Source: Bacteroides sp. (GTDB lineage: Bacteria > Bacteroidota > Bacteroidia > Bacteroidales > SM23-62). Taken from it: DNA of 12,630 nt. The stretch spans positions 1-12,630 of the forward strand of contig DAOUVF010000041.1 of the NCBI GenBank assembly GCA_030667765.1, in the 5' to 3' direction. Under the pieces are notes generated by a model. The model made no database searches and had not been told where the DNA came from. It saw only the letters and a list, made by a program, of their open reading frames with translations. How positions within the stretch are numbered: the stretch's first letter is position 1; each line of letters opens with the position of its first letter. This document shows, piece by piece, positions 6,490 through 12,630 of the stretch. The position numbers and the translations under genes are program-made.

Positions 6490-6648
6490 TTATACCTTGT
6501 GCCTCGGTTCGTCGGATACCGATAACTTCTTTCTTCCCTTGATCCTGCGAGCGGATAAAATATTGCGACCGTTGGCGGAACTCATCCTGGTCCGGAATCC
6601 ATGCTTGTTCTTTCTTTTCCTGTTGGAAGGTTGGAATGTCCTTTTCAT
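6490..6648 (-). CDS. rpmH: 50S ribosomal protein L34
   Basis: A 52-codon frame from ATG (6646-6648) to TAA (6490-6492) encodes MKRTFQPSNRKRKNKHGF, then RTRMSSANGRNILSARR and a basic tail ending in HKV. This is ribosomal protein L34, one of the smallest and most basic proteins of the large subunit. The M-K-R-T-[FY]-Q-P-S start, the K-R-K-x-x-x-H-G-F-R core and the G-R-x-[IV]-L-x-x-R-R motif are all present, and the length is within the family range. It lies between rsmG and the PASTA gene as a stand-alone unit, with its own strong promoter upstream and a terminator downstream. In many bacteria rpmH is followed closely by rnpA near dnaA; here neither neighbour is present. A longer open frame (6458-6703) covers the same DNA in another phase and is not a real gene. 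Confidence 0.96.
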   Translation of the reverse strand: MKRTFQPSNRKRKNKHGFRTRMSSANGRNILSARRIKGRKKLSVSDEPRHKV

Positions 6649-6673
6649 CAAAAGCCGGTTTTAATTCAGACTG

Positions 6674-6704
6674 CAAAAGTAATGTTTTTTTCAAATATAC
6701 CAAA
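6674..6704 (-). promoter_or_regulatory. rpmH promoter (Bacteroidota primary-sigma type)
   Basis: On the minus strand TTTG (6701-6704) is followed after exactly 19 nt by TACTTTTG (6674-6681). This is a full match to the Bacteroidota consensus TTTG ... TAnnTTTG. Transcription should start near 6667, about 20 nt before the rpmH ATG. The -33 box begins just two bases after the rsmG stop codon. Confidence 0.82.
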
Positions 6705-6706
6705 CA

Positions 6707-7336
6707 TTAATACAGGCTGTGATACGGAAGGTACAGCAGTTTTTTACTTTCAAAAAATGCCTCTGAATAAATCTCATCCAGGGAATGAATAGTGACATTT
6801 TTAAAGGCACTGAGCTCTTCCTGCAGGTCTCCTCCTTTCAGATAATATATCCCGTTGCCTGTTGAAGTCCCTGACGGCGGATCGATCTTGTTTTTCACCC
6901 AGCCGGTAAACCGTTCCAGGTTTGTTACCGCCCTGCTGACTACATACATTGTTTTTGAGGGGTAATTTTCAGCCCTTACATGCAGGCAATTGGTATTGTC
7001 TATGCTCAGGGAATGAATGATCTGGCTCAAGGCATTTACTTTTTTCCCTATGGAATCAATCAGGGTGAACTCTGAACCGGGGAAAAAAATGGCCAGCGGT
7101 ATGCCCGGGAATCCCCCTCCGGTACCCACATCCAGAACTGTATCACCGGGATTGAAATGCACATACCTGGCAATGGCCAGGGAATGCAGGATATGCCTTT
7201 CAGACAGATGGTCGACATCTTTCCTGGATATCAGGTTGATCCTCCGGTTCCAGAAGATGATGGATTCCCGGAATTGCTGAAGCTGCTCTAGTTGAACAGT
7301 GCTTAACTCAGGAAAGTATTTGCGGATGATTTCCAT
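6707..7336 (-). CDS. rsmG: 16S rRNA (guanine-527-N7)-methyltransferase RsmG
   Basis: The 209-residue product is a class I S-adenosylmethionine-dependent methyltransferase. It shows the RsmG signature set: FWNRRINLISRKD (28-40), HILHSL, the SAM-binding motif DVGTGGGFPGIPLAI (69-83), LIDSIGKK with acidic Asp94, and SRAV (134-137). RsmG (GidB) makes m7G at position 527 of 16S rRNA in the 530 loop, and its loss gives low-level streptomycin resistance in other bacteria. Length is normal. The gene starts 23 nt after the sigma factor stop codon on the same strand, so it is probably the last gene of the glycosyltransferase-sigma-rsmG operon. Its stop codon (6707-6709) sits right against the rpmH promoter. 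Confidence 0.95.
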   Translation of the reverse strand: MEIIRKYFPELSTVQLEQLQQFRESIIFWNRRINLISRKDVDHLSERHILHSLAIARYVHFNPGDTVLDVGTGGGFPGIPLAIFFPGSEFTLIDSIGKKVNALSQIIHSLSIDNTNCLHVRAENYPSKTMYVVSRAVTNLERFTGWVKNKIDPPSGTSTGNGIYYLKGGDLQEELSAFKNVTIHSLDEIYSEAFFESKKLLYLPYHSLY

Positions 7337-7359
7337 TAAAAATAACGGCTGAGATCCGG

Positions 7360-7959
7360 TTACATGCTCGAACTGGTGCTCTTGAGAATATTGAAAAGAA
7401 GTTCCCTGGCCCGGAACAATTGTGCTTTTACAGTTCCAATGGGTAATTCAAGTTCCTGCGAGATCTCTTCATAGGAATATTCCTTGAAATACCTCAGTTC
7501 TACCAGGGTGCGGTACCGCGGTTTCAGTTTATTCACCACCTCCCTGAGCAGTTTGACCTTCTGGCTGTTGATCATATGTGCCTCAGGATCAAGTGTGTCG
7601 GACTGAATGGTAACCGTGGTGGTATCGGGATCATCATTTGACTGATCGAGGGAGATGGTAGCAGCCCTTTTCTTTCGGATAAAGTCAATACAATTGTTCG
7701 TGGCGATCTTGAACAGCCAGGTACTGAATGCAAAATTCGGTGTGTATTGTCCGATATTCTTAAATGCCTTGCCGAATGCTTCAATGGTCAGGTCTTCAGC
7801 ATCACTGGGATTATTAACCATTTTCAGCAACATGAAATATATGGCATCCCGGTACCTGCCTAATAATTCGGCGTAGGCTTTCTGATCACCTTCCCTGGCT
7901 TTCTGGACGAGCATAAAATCATGCTGCGCTTTATCTGAAAGATTGGGACTTACTTCCAT
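7360..7959 (-). CDS. ECF-type sigma-70 family RNA polymerase sigma factor
   Basis: With the start at ATG 7957-7959 the product has 199 residues. Region sigma-2 lies at about 22-98 (YRDAIYFMLLKMV, DAEDLTIEAFGKAF, FSTWLFKIATNNCIDFIRK). A variable acidic linker rich in Asp and Thr follows at 103-125, and sigma-4 at about 138-190 has the helix-turn-helix YSYEEISQELELPIGTVKAQ. There is no sigma-3 domain, as expected for the extracytoplasmic-function group. The frame is open for 38 more codons upstream, but that part reads as non-conserved sequence inside the glycosyltransferase gene. The chosen start overlaps the glycosyltransferase end by only 10 bp, which fits translational coupling. No anti-sigma factor gene is adjacent. 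The regulon is not visible from sequence. Confidence 0.9.
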   Translation of the reverse strand: MEVSPNLSDKAQHDFMLVQKAREGDQKAYAELLGRYRDAIYFMLLKMVNNPSDAEDLTIEAFGKAFKNIGQYTPNFAFSTWLFKIATNNCIDFIRKKRAATISLDQSNDDPDTTTVTIQSDTLDPEAHMINSQKVKLLREVVNKLKPRYRTLVELRYFKEYSYEEISQELELPIGTVKAQLFRARELLFNILKSTSSSM

Positions 7960-9125
7960 CTGGCTCGTTTTGTTTCGACATAATTGGAAAAGACCATAAA
8001 CAGGTGCGCCCAGGGGAGGGCAAAATCCAACAGGGGCGAAGGTAATAATAAATATTTTTCGTTCAAACGACACATCGCTAATTTGATAATAACACTTGTT
8101 AATAACATTCTAAATATGAAGAGACCAAGCATATATGGGATTAAAACATGAAAAGCAAGCAGGAAAATAAAGGCAGGATAAAAGAGCAAACGACTCATAA
8201 GTTCCAGTCCCACAACAAGTTTCGTTGAGAACCGGTACCTGGGACCTGTGGTCAGGTGCCTTTTTTTCTGATAATACCAGTCTTTCCAGGTTTTTTCAGT
8301 ATCAGACCATGTAAAACTGTCAGGCTGAATCTCAATGGCTGTATTGGCTTTTCTGGCTACCTCATTGATAAATAGGTCATCATCCCCCGAGGCCAGCTCG
8401 TAATGAGCAGCAAATCCCCTGTTTTCGAAGAACAGAGCTCTCCTGTAAGCCAGGTTCCTCCCTGTGCCCATGTAAGGATGACCGGCAAGTGACGTACCGA
8501 AATACTGAAGGGCAATGAAGAATGCTTCATACCTGCTGACAAGGTTTACCAGGCCTTTTCCCCTGCGGTAGCCTCCGTAACCCAGCACGATCTTGTTATT
8601 CCCGGTGAAATTTTGCTGCATCAAGTATATCCATCTGTTGGTCGCGGGACTGCAGTCTGCGTCGGTAAGCAGCAACCTGTCATGTTTTGCTGCCTTGATG
8701 CCAATAGTCAGTGCCAGTTTTTTTCCCTCCCGTATATGGTCACCTTCCCTGATAAACGTGGAACGCAGATGAGAATATTGCCTTTGCAGGTCATTCAGGA
8801 GGTCTTCCGTCCCGTCTGCAGAAGCATCATTAACAACAACAACCTCATATTCAGGGTAATCCTGCTCAAGTATCGAAGGTAGATTTGCCCTGAGATTTGC
8901 CTCCTCGTTCCTGGCACAGATAATGACAGAAACCGGGAATCTTTTGATGTTGGAACGAACAGATTTGTAAAAGAGAACTTTTGGGAACACGAACAACCAG
9001 TAGATCAGCTGGATGAGAAAGCAGCCTGTATACACCAATGTAAGTGATTGAAAGACAATATTATATTCTGTAAAGTTCAAATTTCCGGATATGCTAACAG
9101 GAGATACCGAAAGATAATTAAACAT
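7950..9125 (-). CDS. Membrane-bound family 2 glycosyltransferase
   Basis: Counting from ATG 9123-9125 the product has 391 residues. An N-terminal membrane segment (about 25-50) is followed by a GT-A catalytic domain: FPVSVIICARNEE, EVVVVNDASADGT, the metal-binding LLTDADCSP (Asp155, Asp157), MGTGRNLAYRR, the acidic SGDDDLF motif (248-250) and YYQKKRH, a Q-x-x-R-H variant of the processive-type Q-x-x-R-W. Two or three hydrophobic helices near the C-terminus complete a polytopic transferase. Such enzymes move a sugar from a nucleotide or lipid donor onto envelope polymers or lipids; the acceptor cannot be told. The start is uncertain: an upstream ATG at 9174-9176 would add 17 residues but runs up to the tgt promoter, and a TTG at 9078-9080 would fit a possible promoter at 9109-9141. 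It heads the operon with the sigma factor and rsmG. Confidence 0.88.
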   Translation of the reverse strand: MFNYLSVSPVSISGNLNFTEYNIVFQSLTLVYTGCFLIQLIYWLFVFPKVLFYKSVRSNIKRFPVSVIICARNEEANLRANLPSILEQDYPEYEVVVVNDASADGTEDLLNDLQRQYSHLRSTFIREGDHIREGKKLALTIGIKAAKHDRLLLTDADCSPATNRWIYLMQQNFTGNNKIVLGYGGYRRGKGLVNLVSRYEAFFIALQYFGTSLAGHPYMGTGRNLAYRRALFFENRGFAAHYELASGDDDLFINEVARKANTAIEIQPDSFTWSDTEKTWKDWYYQKKRHLTTGPRYRFSTKLVVGLELMSRLLFYPAFIFLLAFHVLIPYMLGLFIFRMLLTSVIIKLAMCRLNEKYLLLPSPLLDFALPWAHLFMVFSNYVETKRARWK

Positions 9126-9141
9126 TTCACATCCCAACAAA
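9109..9141 (-). promoter_or_regulatory. Possible promoter of the glycosyltransferase-sigma-rsmG operon
   Basis: On the minus strand TTTG (9138-9141), 21 nt, then TATCTTTC (9109-9116; 7 of 8 to TAnnTTTG). Transcription would start near 9102. If it is used, the ATGs at 9125 and 9176 lie upstream of the transcript and translation would have to start later, for example at TTG 9080. Confidence 0.35.
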
Positions 9142-9182
9142 TAAGCATGCTCAAAGTCTTCAGATTTTATCCACATTTACAT

Positions 9183-9190
9183 TATATTTG
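9183..9190 (+). promoter_or_regulatory. -7 promoter box of the tgt-lptG operon
   Basis: TATATTTG matches TAnnTTTG fully and lies 17 nt before the tgt ATG, so the leader would be only about 10-12 nt. The -33 region reads TCAG at the ideal spacing and does not match TTTG. Confidence 0.55.
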
Positions 9191-9207
9191 CGCTAATTCT
9201 GCCTGCC

Positions 9208-10338
9208 ATGAGGTTTACCCTACAACATTCGGATCCTTTAAGTAAAGCGCGAACCGGGGTTTTGCAAACAGATCATGGTCCCATTCCCACACCCATTTTC
9301 ATGCCGGTTGGCACCGCCGCAACGGTAAAAGGCATACATCAGCGGGAATTGCAGCATGAAATTAAAGCCCCCGTCATCCTGGGCAATACCTATCACCTGG
9401 TCCTTCGGCCCGGGATAGAAATTATTCACAAGGCCGGGGGGATTCACAGGTTTATGCAGTGGGATCGTGCGGTGCTGACCGACAGTGGCGGATACCAGGT
9501 CTTCTCCCTGGCAGATCAGCGGAAACTTACTCCCGAAGGAGCGATTTTCCGGTCCCATATCGACGGGACAAAACATACTTTCACCCCGGAGAATGTGGTA
9601 GATATTCAACGCAGAATGGGGGCTGACATTATGATGGCCTTTGATGAATGTACGCCCTATCCATGTGAATATGACTATGCCCGCAAATCTATGATCCTGA
9701 CCCATAAATGGCTGGACCGGGGAAAGCAGAGGTTCCTTGAGACCGCAGCGGTCTACGATTATACCCAGAGCTGGTTTCCTATTGTCCAGGGCAGTACCTT
9801 CCCCGACCTCAGGAAGGAATCTGCCAGGCGTATTGCTGATGCGGACATGGATGGGAATGCCATTGGCGGACTATCAGTCGGTGAACCTGCAGAGATGATG
9901 TATGAAATGGTGGAAGTTGTGACAGAGATCCTTCCCCCGGAGAAACCAAGATACCTGATGGGGGTGGGTACGCCGGTTAATTTGCTTGAATCTGTTGCCA
10001 GGGGGATAGACATGTTTGATTGCGTGATTCCTACCCGCAACGGGAGGAACGGACAGATCTTTACCCGAGAGGGCATCATCAATATCAAAAATGAAAAATG
10101 GAAAGACGATTTTAATCCCATTGACCCTTCCGGAGATTGTTTTGTGGATCAACAATATTCAAGGGCTTATTTACGTCATCTTATCATCTCGGGTGAGTTG
10201 CTCGGGGCACAGGTTGCCAGCCTGCATAACCTCAGGTTTTATCTATGGTTAATGGAGGAAACAAGGGCACAGATCCAGGCCGGGACCTTCAGCCAGTGGA
10301 AAAATGAAATGATTTCAAAATTATCTATCCGCATATGA
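9208..10338 (+). CDS. tgt: tRNA-guanine transglycosylase
   Basis: The 376-residue enzyme exchanges guanine-34 in the anticodon of tRNAs with GUN anticodons for the queuosine precursor preQ1. The TIM-barrel hallmarks are present: PIFMPVGTAATVK, ILGNTYHL, VLTDSGGYQVFSL (Asp92), GADIMMAFDEC, FPIVQGS, NAIGGLSVGEP, YLMGVGTP and FDCVIPTRNGRNGQ with the nucleophile-type Asp271. The C-terminal zinc site is odd. Where classic enzymes have C-x-C-x-x-C before Y-S-R-A-Y-L, this one has Gly309, Cys311 and Asp314; only Cys311 and the distal His340 (SLHNL) remain. As far as I recall, other Bacteroidota Tgt proteins share this loss. Length and fold motifs are otherwise normal. The stop codon overlaps the lptG start in an ATGA, so the two are translationally coupled. 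Confidence 0.96.
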   Translation: MRFTLQHSDPLSKARTGVLQTDHGPIPTPIFMPVGTAATVKGIHQRELQHEIKAPVILGNTYHLVLRPGIEIIHKAGGIHRFMQWDRAVLTDSGGYQVFSLADQRKLTPEGAIFRSHIDGTKHTFTPENVVDIQRRMGADIMMAFDECTPYPCEYDYARKSMILTHKWLDRGKQRFLETAAVYDYTQSWFPIVQGSTFPDLRKESARRIADADMDGNAIGGLSVGEPAEMMYEMVEVVTEILPPEKPRYLMGVGTPVNLLESVARGIDMFDCVIPTRNGRNGQIFTREGIINIKNEKWKDDFNPIDPSGDCFVDQQYSRAYLRHLIISGELLGAQVASLHNLRFYLWLMEETRAQIQAGTFSQWKNEMISKLSIRI

Positions 10339-11432
10339 GAAGAAAACTGGGGATAACCATCATAGACCTGTATATCACGAAAAAGTTCCTGGGAACCTTC
10401 TTTTTTTCCATTACCCTGATCCTTTTAATTGCGGTCATCTTTGATTTTTCGGAGAAGATTGACAATTTCCTCGATCACGATGCCAAATTGATCGATATCC
10501 TTACCAAGTATTACCTGAATTTCATGCCTTATTTTGCCGTACTATTCAGCTCCCTGTTTACCTTTATATCAGTTATATATTTTACTTCCCGGATGGCGTA
10601 CAGAACAGAGTTCATTGCCATTATCAGCAGCGGGATGAGCTTCAACAGGATCCTGGTTCCCTATTTCTTCTCTGCTACTGTCATTGCCATCTTCTCTTTT
10701 GTACTGATGGACTATGTCATACCAAATGCAAACCGGGTCAGGCTGGATTTTGAGGAAACCTATTACCACTCTGTCCCGCTCCGTGTGACAGAACGGAATA
10801 TCCACCGACAGATCGAGCCCGGGGTTTTTATTTACCTGGAGAGTTACAGCACCATCTCTGACCTGGGACATCGGTTCTCTATGGAAAAATACGAGGATGG
10901 AGCACTGGTATCGAAACTCATGTCTGATTATGTGAAATGGGATTCAACCATCAATAAATGGGTGATCCGGAATTACTATATCCGCGATCTGGACGGATAC
11001 AGGGAACATATAACCTCGGGAACCCGGCTGGATACCACGCTGTCCTTTCACCCCAGTGATTTTAAACGCCGGATGAATTTCATGGAAACCATGAACATAC
11101 ATGAACTGACCGAATATATTGAACAATTAAAAATGCTGGGCGAAGCCAGTGTAAAAGCTTACCAGATTGAAAAACATAAGCGCTATGCTTTTCCATTCTC
11201 AGCCTTTATCCTGACATTGATCGGTGTTTCAGTATCATCGAGAAAAGTTAAGGGAGGAATCGGAATGCAGTTAGGGATAGGACTGATGGTTGCTTTTTCC
11301 TACCTGTTGTTTATGCAGTTTGCTTCGCAGTTCGCCATAGGAGGCAGCCTTCATCCCGCAATTGCCGTATGGATGCCCAACCTGGTCTATTCTTTTATTG
11401 CATTCTATCTATACAGAATGGCTCCCAAATGA
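10335..11432 (+). CDS. lptG: LptF/LptG-family permease (YjgP/YjgQ)
   Basis: The 365-residue product is an inner-membrane subunit of the lipopolysaccharide transporter LptB2FG. The topology is the family's: three N-terminal membrane helices (about 13-37, 60-85, 103-128), a periplasmic beta-jellyroll-like domain of about 150 residues (MDYVIPNANRVR to about 275), and three C-terminal helices (about 283-303, 311-332, 337-358). The AYRTEFIAIISSG segment after the second helix is the usual cytoplasmic coupling region that contacts the LptB ATPase. YAFPFSAFILTLIGVSVSSR matches the conserved fourth helix. LptF and LptG are hard to separate by eye; I chose LptG because the copy beside tgt in Bacteroidota is usually so named. 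No lptB, lptC or lptA is nearby. The ATG overlaps the tgt stop by 4 bp. Confidence 0.9.
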   Translation: MRRKLGITIIDLYITKKFLGTFFFSITLILLIAVIFDFSEKIDNFLDHDAKLIDILTKYYLNFMPYFAVLFSSLFTFISVIYFTSRMAYRTEFIAIISSGMSFNRILVPYFFSATVIAIFSFVLMDYVIPNANRVRLDFEETYYHSVPLRVTERNIHRQIEPGVFIYLESYSTISDLGHRFSMEKYEDGALVSKLMSDYVKWDSTINKWVIRNYYIRDLDGYREHITSGTRLDTTLSFHPSDFKRRMNFMETMNIHELTEYIEQLKMLGEASVKAYQIEKHKRYAFPFSAFILTLIGVSVSSRKVKGGIGMQLGIGLMVAFSYLLFMQFASQFAIGGSLHPAIAVWMPNLVYSFIAFYLYRMAPK

Positions 11433-11511
11433 TCAGCCGTCTTAAAAACGTTGTAAATATTTGTAAATAAACACTATAGATGAATGACATCACATTAATT
11501 GTCGTAAAAAT

Positions 11512-11542
11512 TTTTAAAATAACATGGGATTTTGTAATGTTG
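11512..11542 (+). promoter_or_regulatory. Possible promoter of the acyl-CoA carboxyltransferase gene
   Basis: TTTT (11512-11515), 19 nt, TAATGTTG (11535-11542) matches the Bacteroidota consensus at 3 of 4 and 7 of 8 positions. It lies about 36 nt before the ATG, within the AT-rich 145-bp gap after lptG. No terminator for the tgt-lptG unit is seen in that gap. Confidence 0.33.
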
Positions 11543-11577
11543 TAGTCCATTCCTAAGCACTAAACCTATCGAAAAAT

Positions 11578-12630
11578 ATGCCATTAAAAAGAAAAATCCA
11601 GGAACTTCAAAAGAAAAGAGAAGAAGTCCTGAAAGGAGGAGGTGACAAGGCCCTGGAAAAGCAGGCGGCCATGGGAAAACTGACGGCCCGGCAAAGGATA
11701 ATTGCCATACTGGACCCTGACTCATTCAACGAATATGACCTGTTTGTTGAACATGATGCCAAAGATTTTGACATGGATAAGAAAATCCTTGCAGGTGATG
11801 GGGTGGTTATTGGCACCGGCACAGTGTTTGGAGCCCCTATCTGTATTTTTGCCCAGGATTTTACCGTAGCAGGCGGTTCACTGGGGAATATGCATGCCAG
11901 GAAGATCGTTAAAATCATGGACCATGCCCTGAAAATGAAAATGCCGCTGATCGGTATCAATGATTCCGGTGGTGCCCGCATACAGGAGGGTGTAAGCTCC
12001 CTGGCAGGATACGGGGAGATATTTTTCCGGAATACCATTTCCTCAGGGGTGATACCCCAGATCTCTGTAATCCTCGGACCATGTGCCGGGGGAGCTGTCT
12101 ATTCACCCGCCCTGACGGACTTCGTTTTTGTAGTGGAAAAGATCTCCAAGATGTTTATTACCGGACCCGAAGTCATCAAAACGGTACTGGGGGAAGAAAT
12201 CTCCATGGAAGACCTGGGCGGAGCGAAAGTACACAGTGAAATAACAGGGAATGCACACTTTTATTCCACTTCAGAAGAGGAATGTTTTGAGCAGATCAAG
12301 AAACTGATCACCTTTATCCCCTGGAGCAACCTGCAGAAAGCAAAAAAATTCCCACCCAAAGATCCGGACCCAAAATATAATATCGAAAATATAGTTCCCG
12401 GTGACCCCACCCAACCATATGATGTAAGGGATGTTATCAGAGGCATCGTCGATGATTCAGATTTCTTTGAGGTGCAGGAGATGTGGGCCGCAAACATAGT
12501 CATAGGGTTTGGCAGGATGAAAGGAGAGACCGTAGGCTTTGTATGTAACCAGCCCCTGGTACTGGCCGGTGTGCTTGATGTGGATTCATCCGATAAGTCA
12601 GCCAGGTTCATCCGTTTTTGCGATGCATTC
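11578..12630 (+). CDS. Biotin-dependent acyl-CoA carboxylase carboxyltransferase (beta) subunit, 5' part
   Basis: The frame is open from ATG 11578 through the right edge, giving 351 residues of a protein that is usually about 510-520 long. It is a crotonase-fold carboxyltransferase of the propionyl-CoA carboxylase beta / methylmalonyl-CoA decarboxylase alpha type. Visible motifs are KLTARQRI, FAQDFTVAGGSLGNMHARKI, INDSGGARIQEGV (129-139), and PCAGGAVYSPALTDF (168-182) with oxyanion-hole glycines. KMFITGPEVIKTVLGEE comes next, and the second carboxyltransferase half begins near 260-290 (VRDVIRGIVDD). The enzyme moves a carboxyl group between carboxybiotin and an acyl-CoA, most likely propionyl/methylmalonyl-CoA. 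Whether it is a soluble carboxylase or a sodium-pumping decarboxylase depends on downstream partners outside the window. No Shine-Dalgarno sequence precedes the ATG, but the N-terminus starts at the family's usual point. Confidence 0.92.
   Translation, partial: MPLKRKIQELQKKREEVLKGGGDKALEKQAAMGKLTARQRIIAILDPDSFNEYDLFVEHDAKDFDMDKKILAGDGVVIGTGTVFGAPICIFAQDFTVAGGSLGNMHARKIVKIMDHALKMKMPLIGINDSGGARIQEGVSSLAGYGEIFFRNTISSGVIPQISVILGPCAGGAVYSPALTDFVFVVEKISKMFITGPEVIKTVLGEEISMEDLGGAKVHSEITGNAHFYSTSEEECFEQIKKLITFIPWSNLQKAKKFPPKDPDPKYNIENIVPGDPTQPYDVRDVIRGIVDDSDFFEVQEMWAANIVIGFGRMKGETVGFVCNQPLVLAGVLDVDSSDKSARFIRFCDAF

Noticed and set aside
6458..6703. An 81-codon minus-strand frame between rsmG and the PASTA gene
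   Set aside because: It covers rpmH in another phase, its ATG lies in the rpmH promoter upstream of the predicted transcript start, and its stop lies inside the terminator stem. L34 is the clear product.
7960..8073. A 38-codon N-terminal extension of the sigma factor
   Set aside because: It lies inside the glycosyltransferase coding sequence and does not resemble a sigma-factor N-terminus; ATG 7957-7959 gives the normal length.
9238..9705. A 155-codon minus-strand frame
   Set aside because: It is antisense to the strongly conserved tgt core and has no recognisable motif.
11607..12038. A 143-codon minus-strand frame
   Set aside because: It is antisense to the conserved carboxyltransferase core, whose plus-strand frame is unmistakable.
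1..12630. CRISPR arrays, tRNA or rRNA genes, insertion sequences, attachment sites
   Set aside because: No spaced direct repeats, cloverleaf-like sequence, rRNA motifs, transposase or terminal inverted repeats were seen. The only accessory traces are the remnants at 128-509.

Overview
The window looks like Bacteroidota (Bacteroidales-like) chromosome. The evidence is a C-terminal type IX secretion (T9SS) sorting domain, the absence of Shine-Dalgarno sites before most genes, promoter boxes matching the Bacteroidota primary-sigma consensus (TTTG, about 19-21 nt, TAnnTTTG), a tgt gene overlapping an LptF/LptG permease gene, and a Bacteroidota-style Ddl. Most of the window is dense housekeeping sequence. 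I see no CRISPR array, tRNA, rRNA, intact insertion sequence or phage module, and no convincing new defence or mobile system.

Layout. 1-600 is a small degraded accessory patch: the 3' end of an isoprenylcysteine-methyltransferase-like gene (+), the C-terminal remnant of a PIN-domain toxin (-) and a truncated ORF6N-domain gene (-). 597-1676 holds a short single-stranded-DNA-binding protein (-) diverging from a cyclophilin-type lipoprotein (+). 1668-6377 is a tightly packed minus-strand operon transcribed in the order PASTA membrane protein, T9SS-secreted protein of unknown function, RluD-type pseudouridine synthase, D-Ala-D-Ala ligase. 6431-6704 is a complete small transcription unit for ribosomal protein L34 (rpmH). 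Its 52-codon gene has a textbook Bacteroidota promoter and an intrinsic terminator. 6707-9125 is a minus-strand operon of a family-2 glycosyltransferase, an ECF-type sigma factor and RsmG. 9208-11432 is tgt-lptG on the plus strand. 11578 to the end is the 5' two-thirds of a biotin-dependent acyl-CoA carboxyltransferase gene (+).

How the genes work together. The 6377-1668 operon mixes peptidoglycan-related functions (PASTA repeats, Ddl) with ribosome modification (RluD) and a secreted surface protein. The reading frames are coupled: a 23-nt overlap, then a stop codon directly abutting the next start. The glycosyltransferase, sigma factor and RsmG genes are also coupled by overlap or short gaps, and tgt and lptG share an ATGA. 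The points most worth a second look are the unknown T9SS protein in a cell-wall/ribosome operon, the kinase-less PASTA protein, the missing zinc ligands in Tgt, the SSB without the usual acidic C-terminal tip, a palindrome at the predicted start of the ddl transcript, and the fused toxin/ORF6N remnants.
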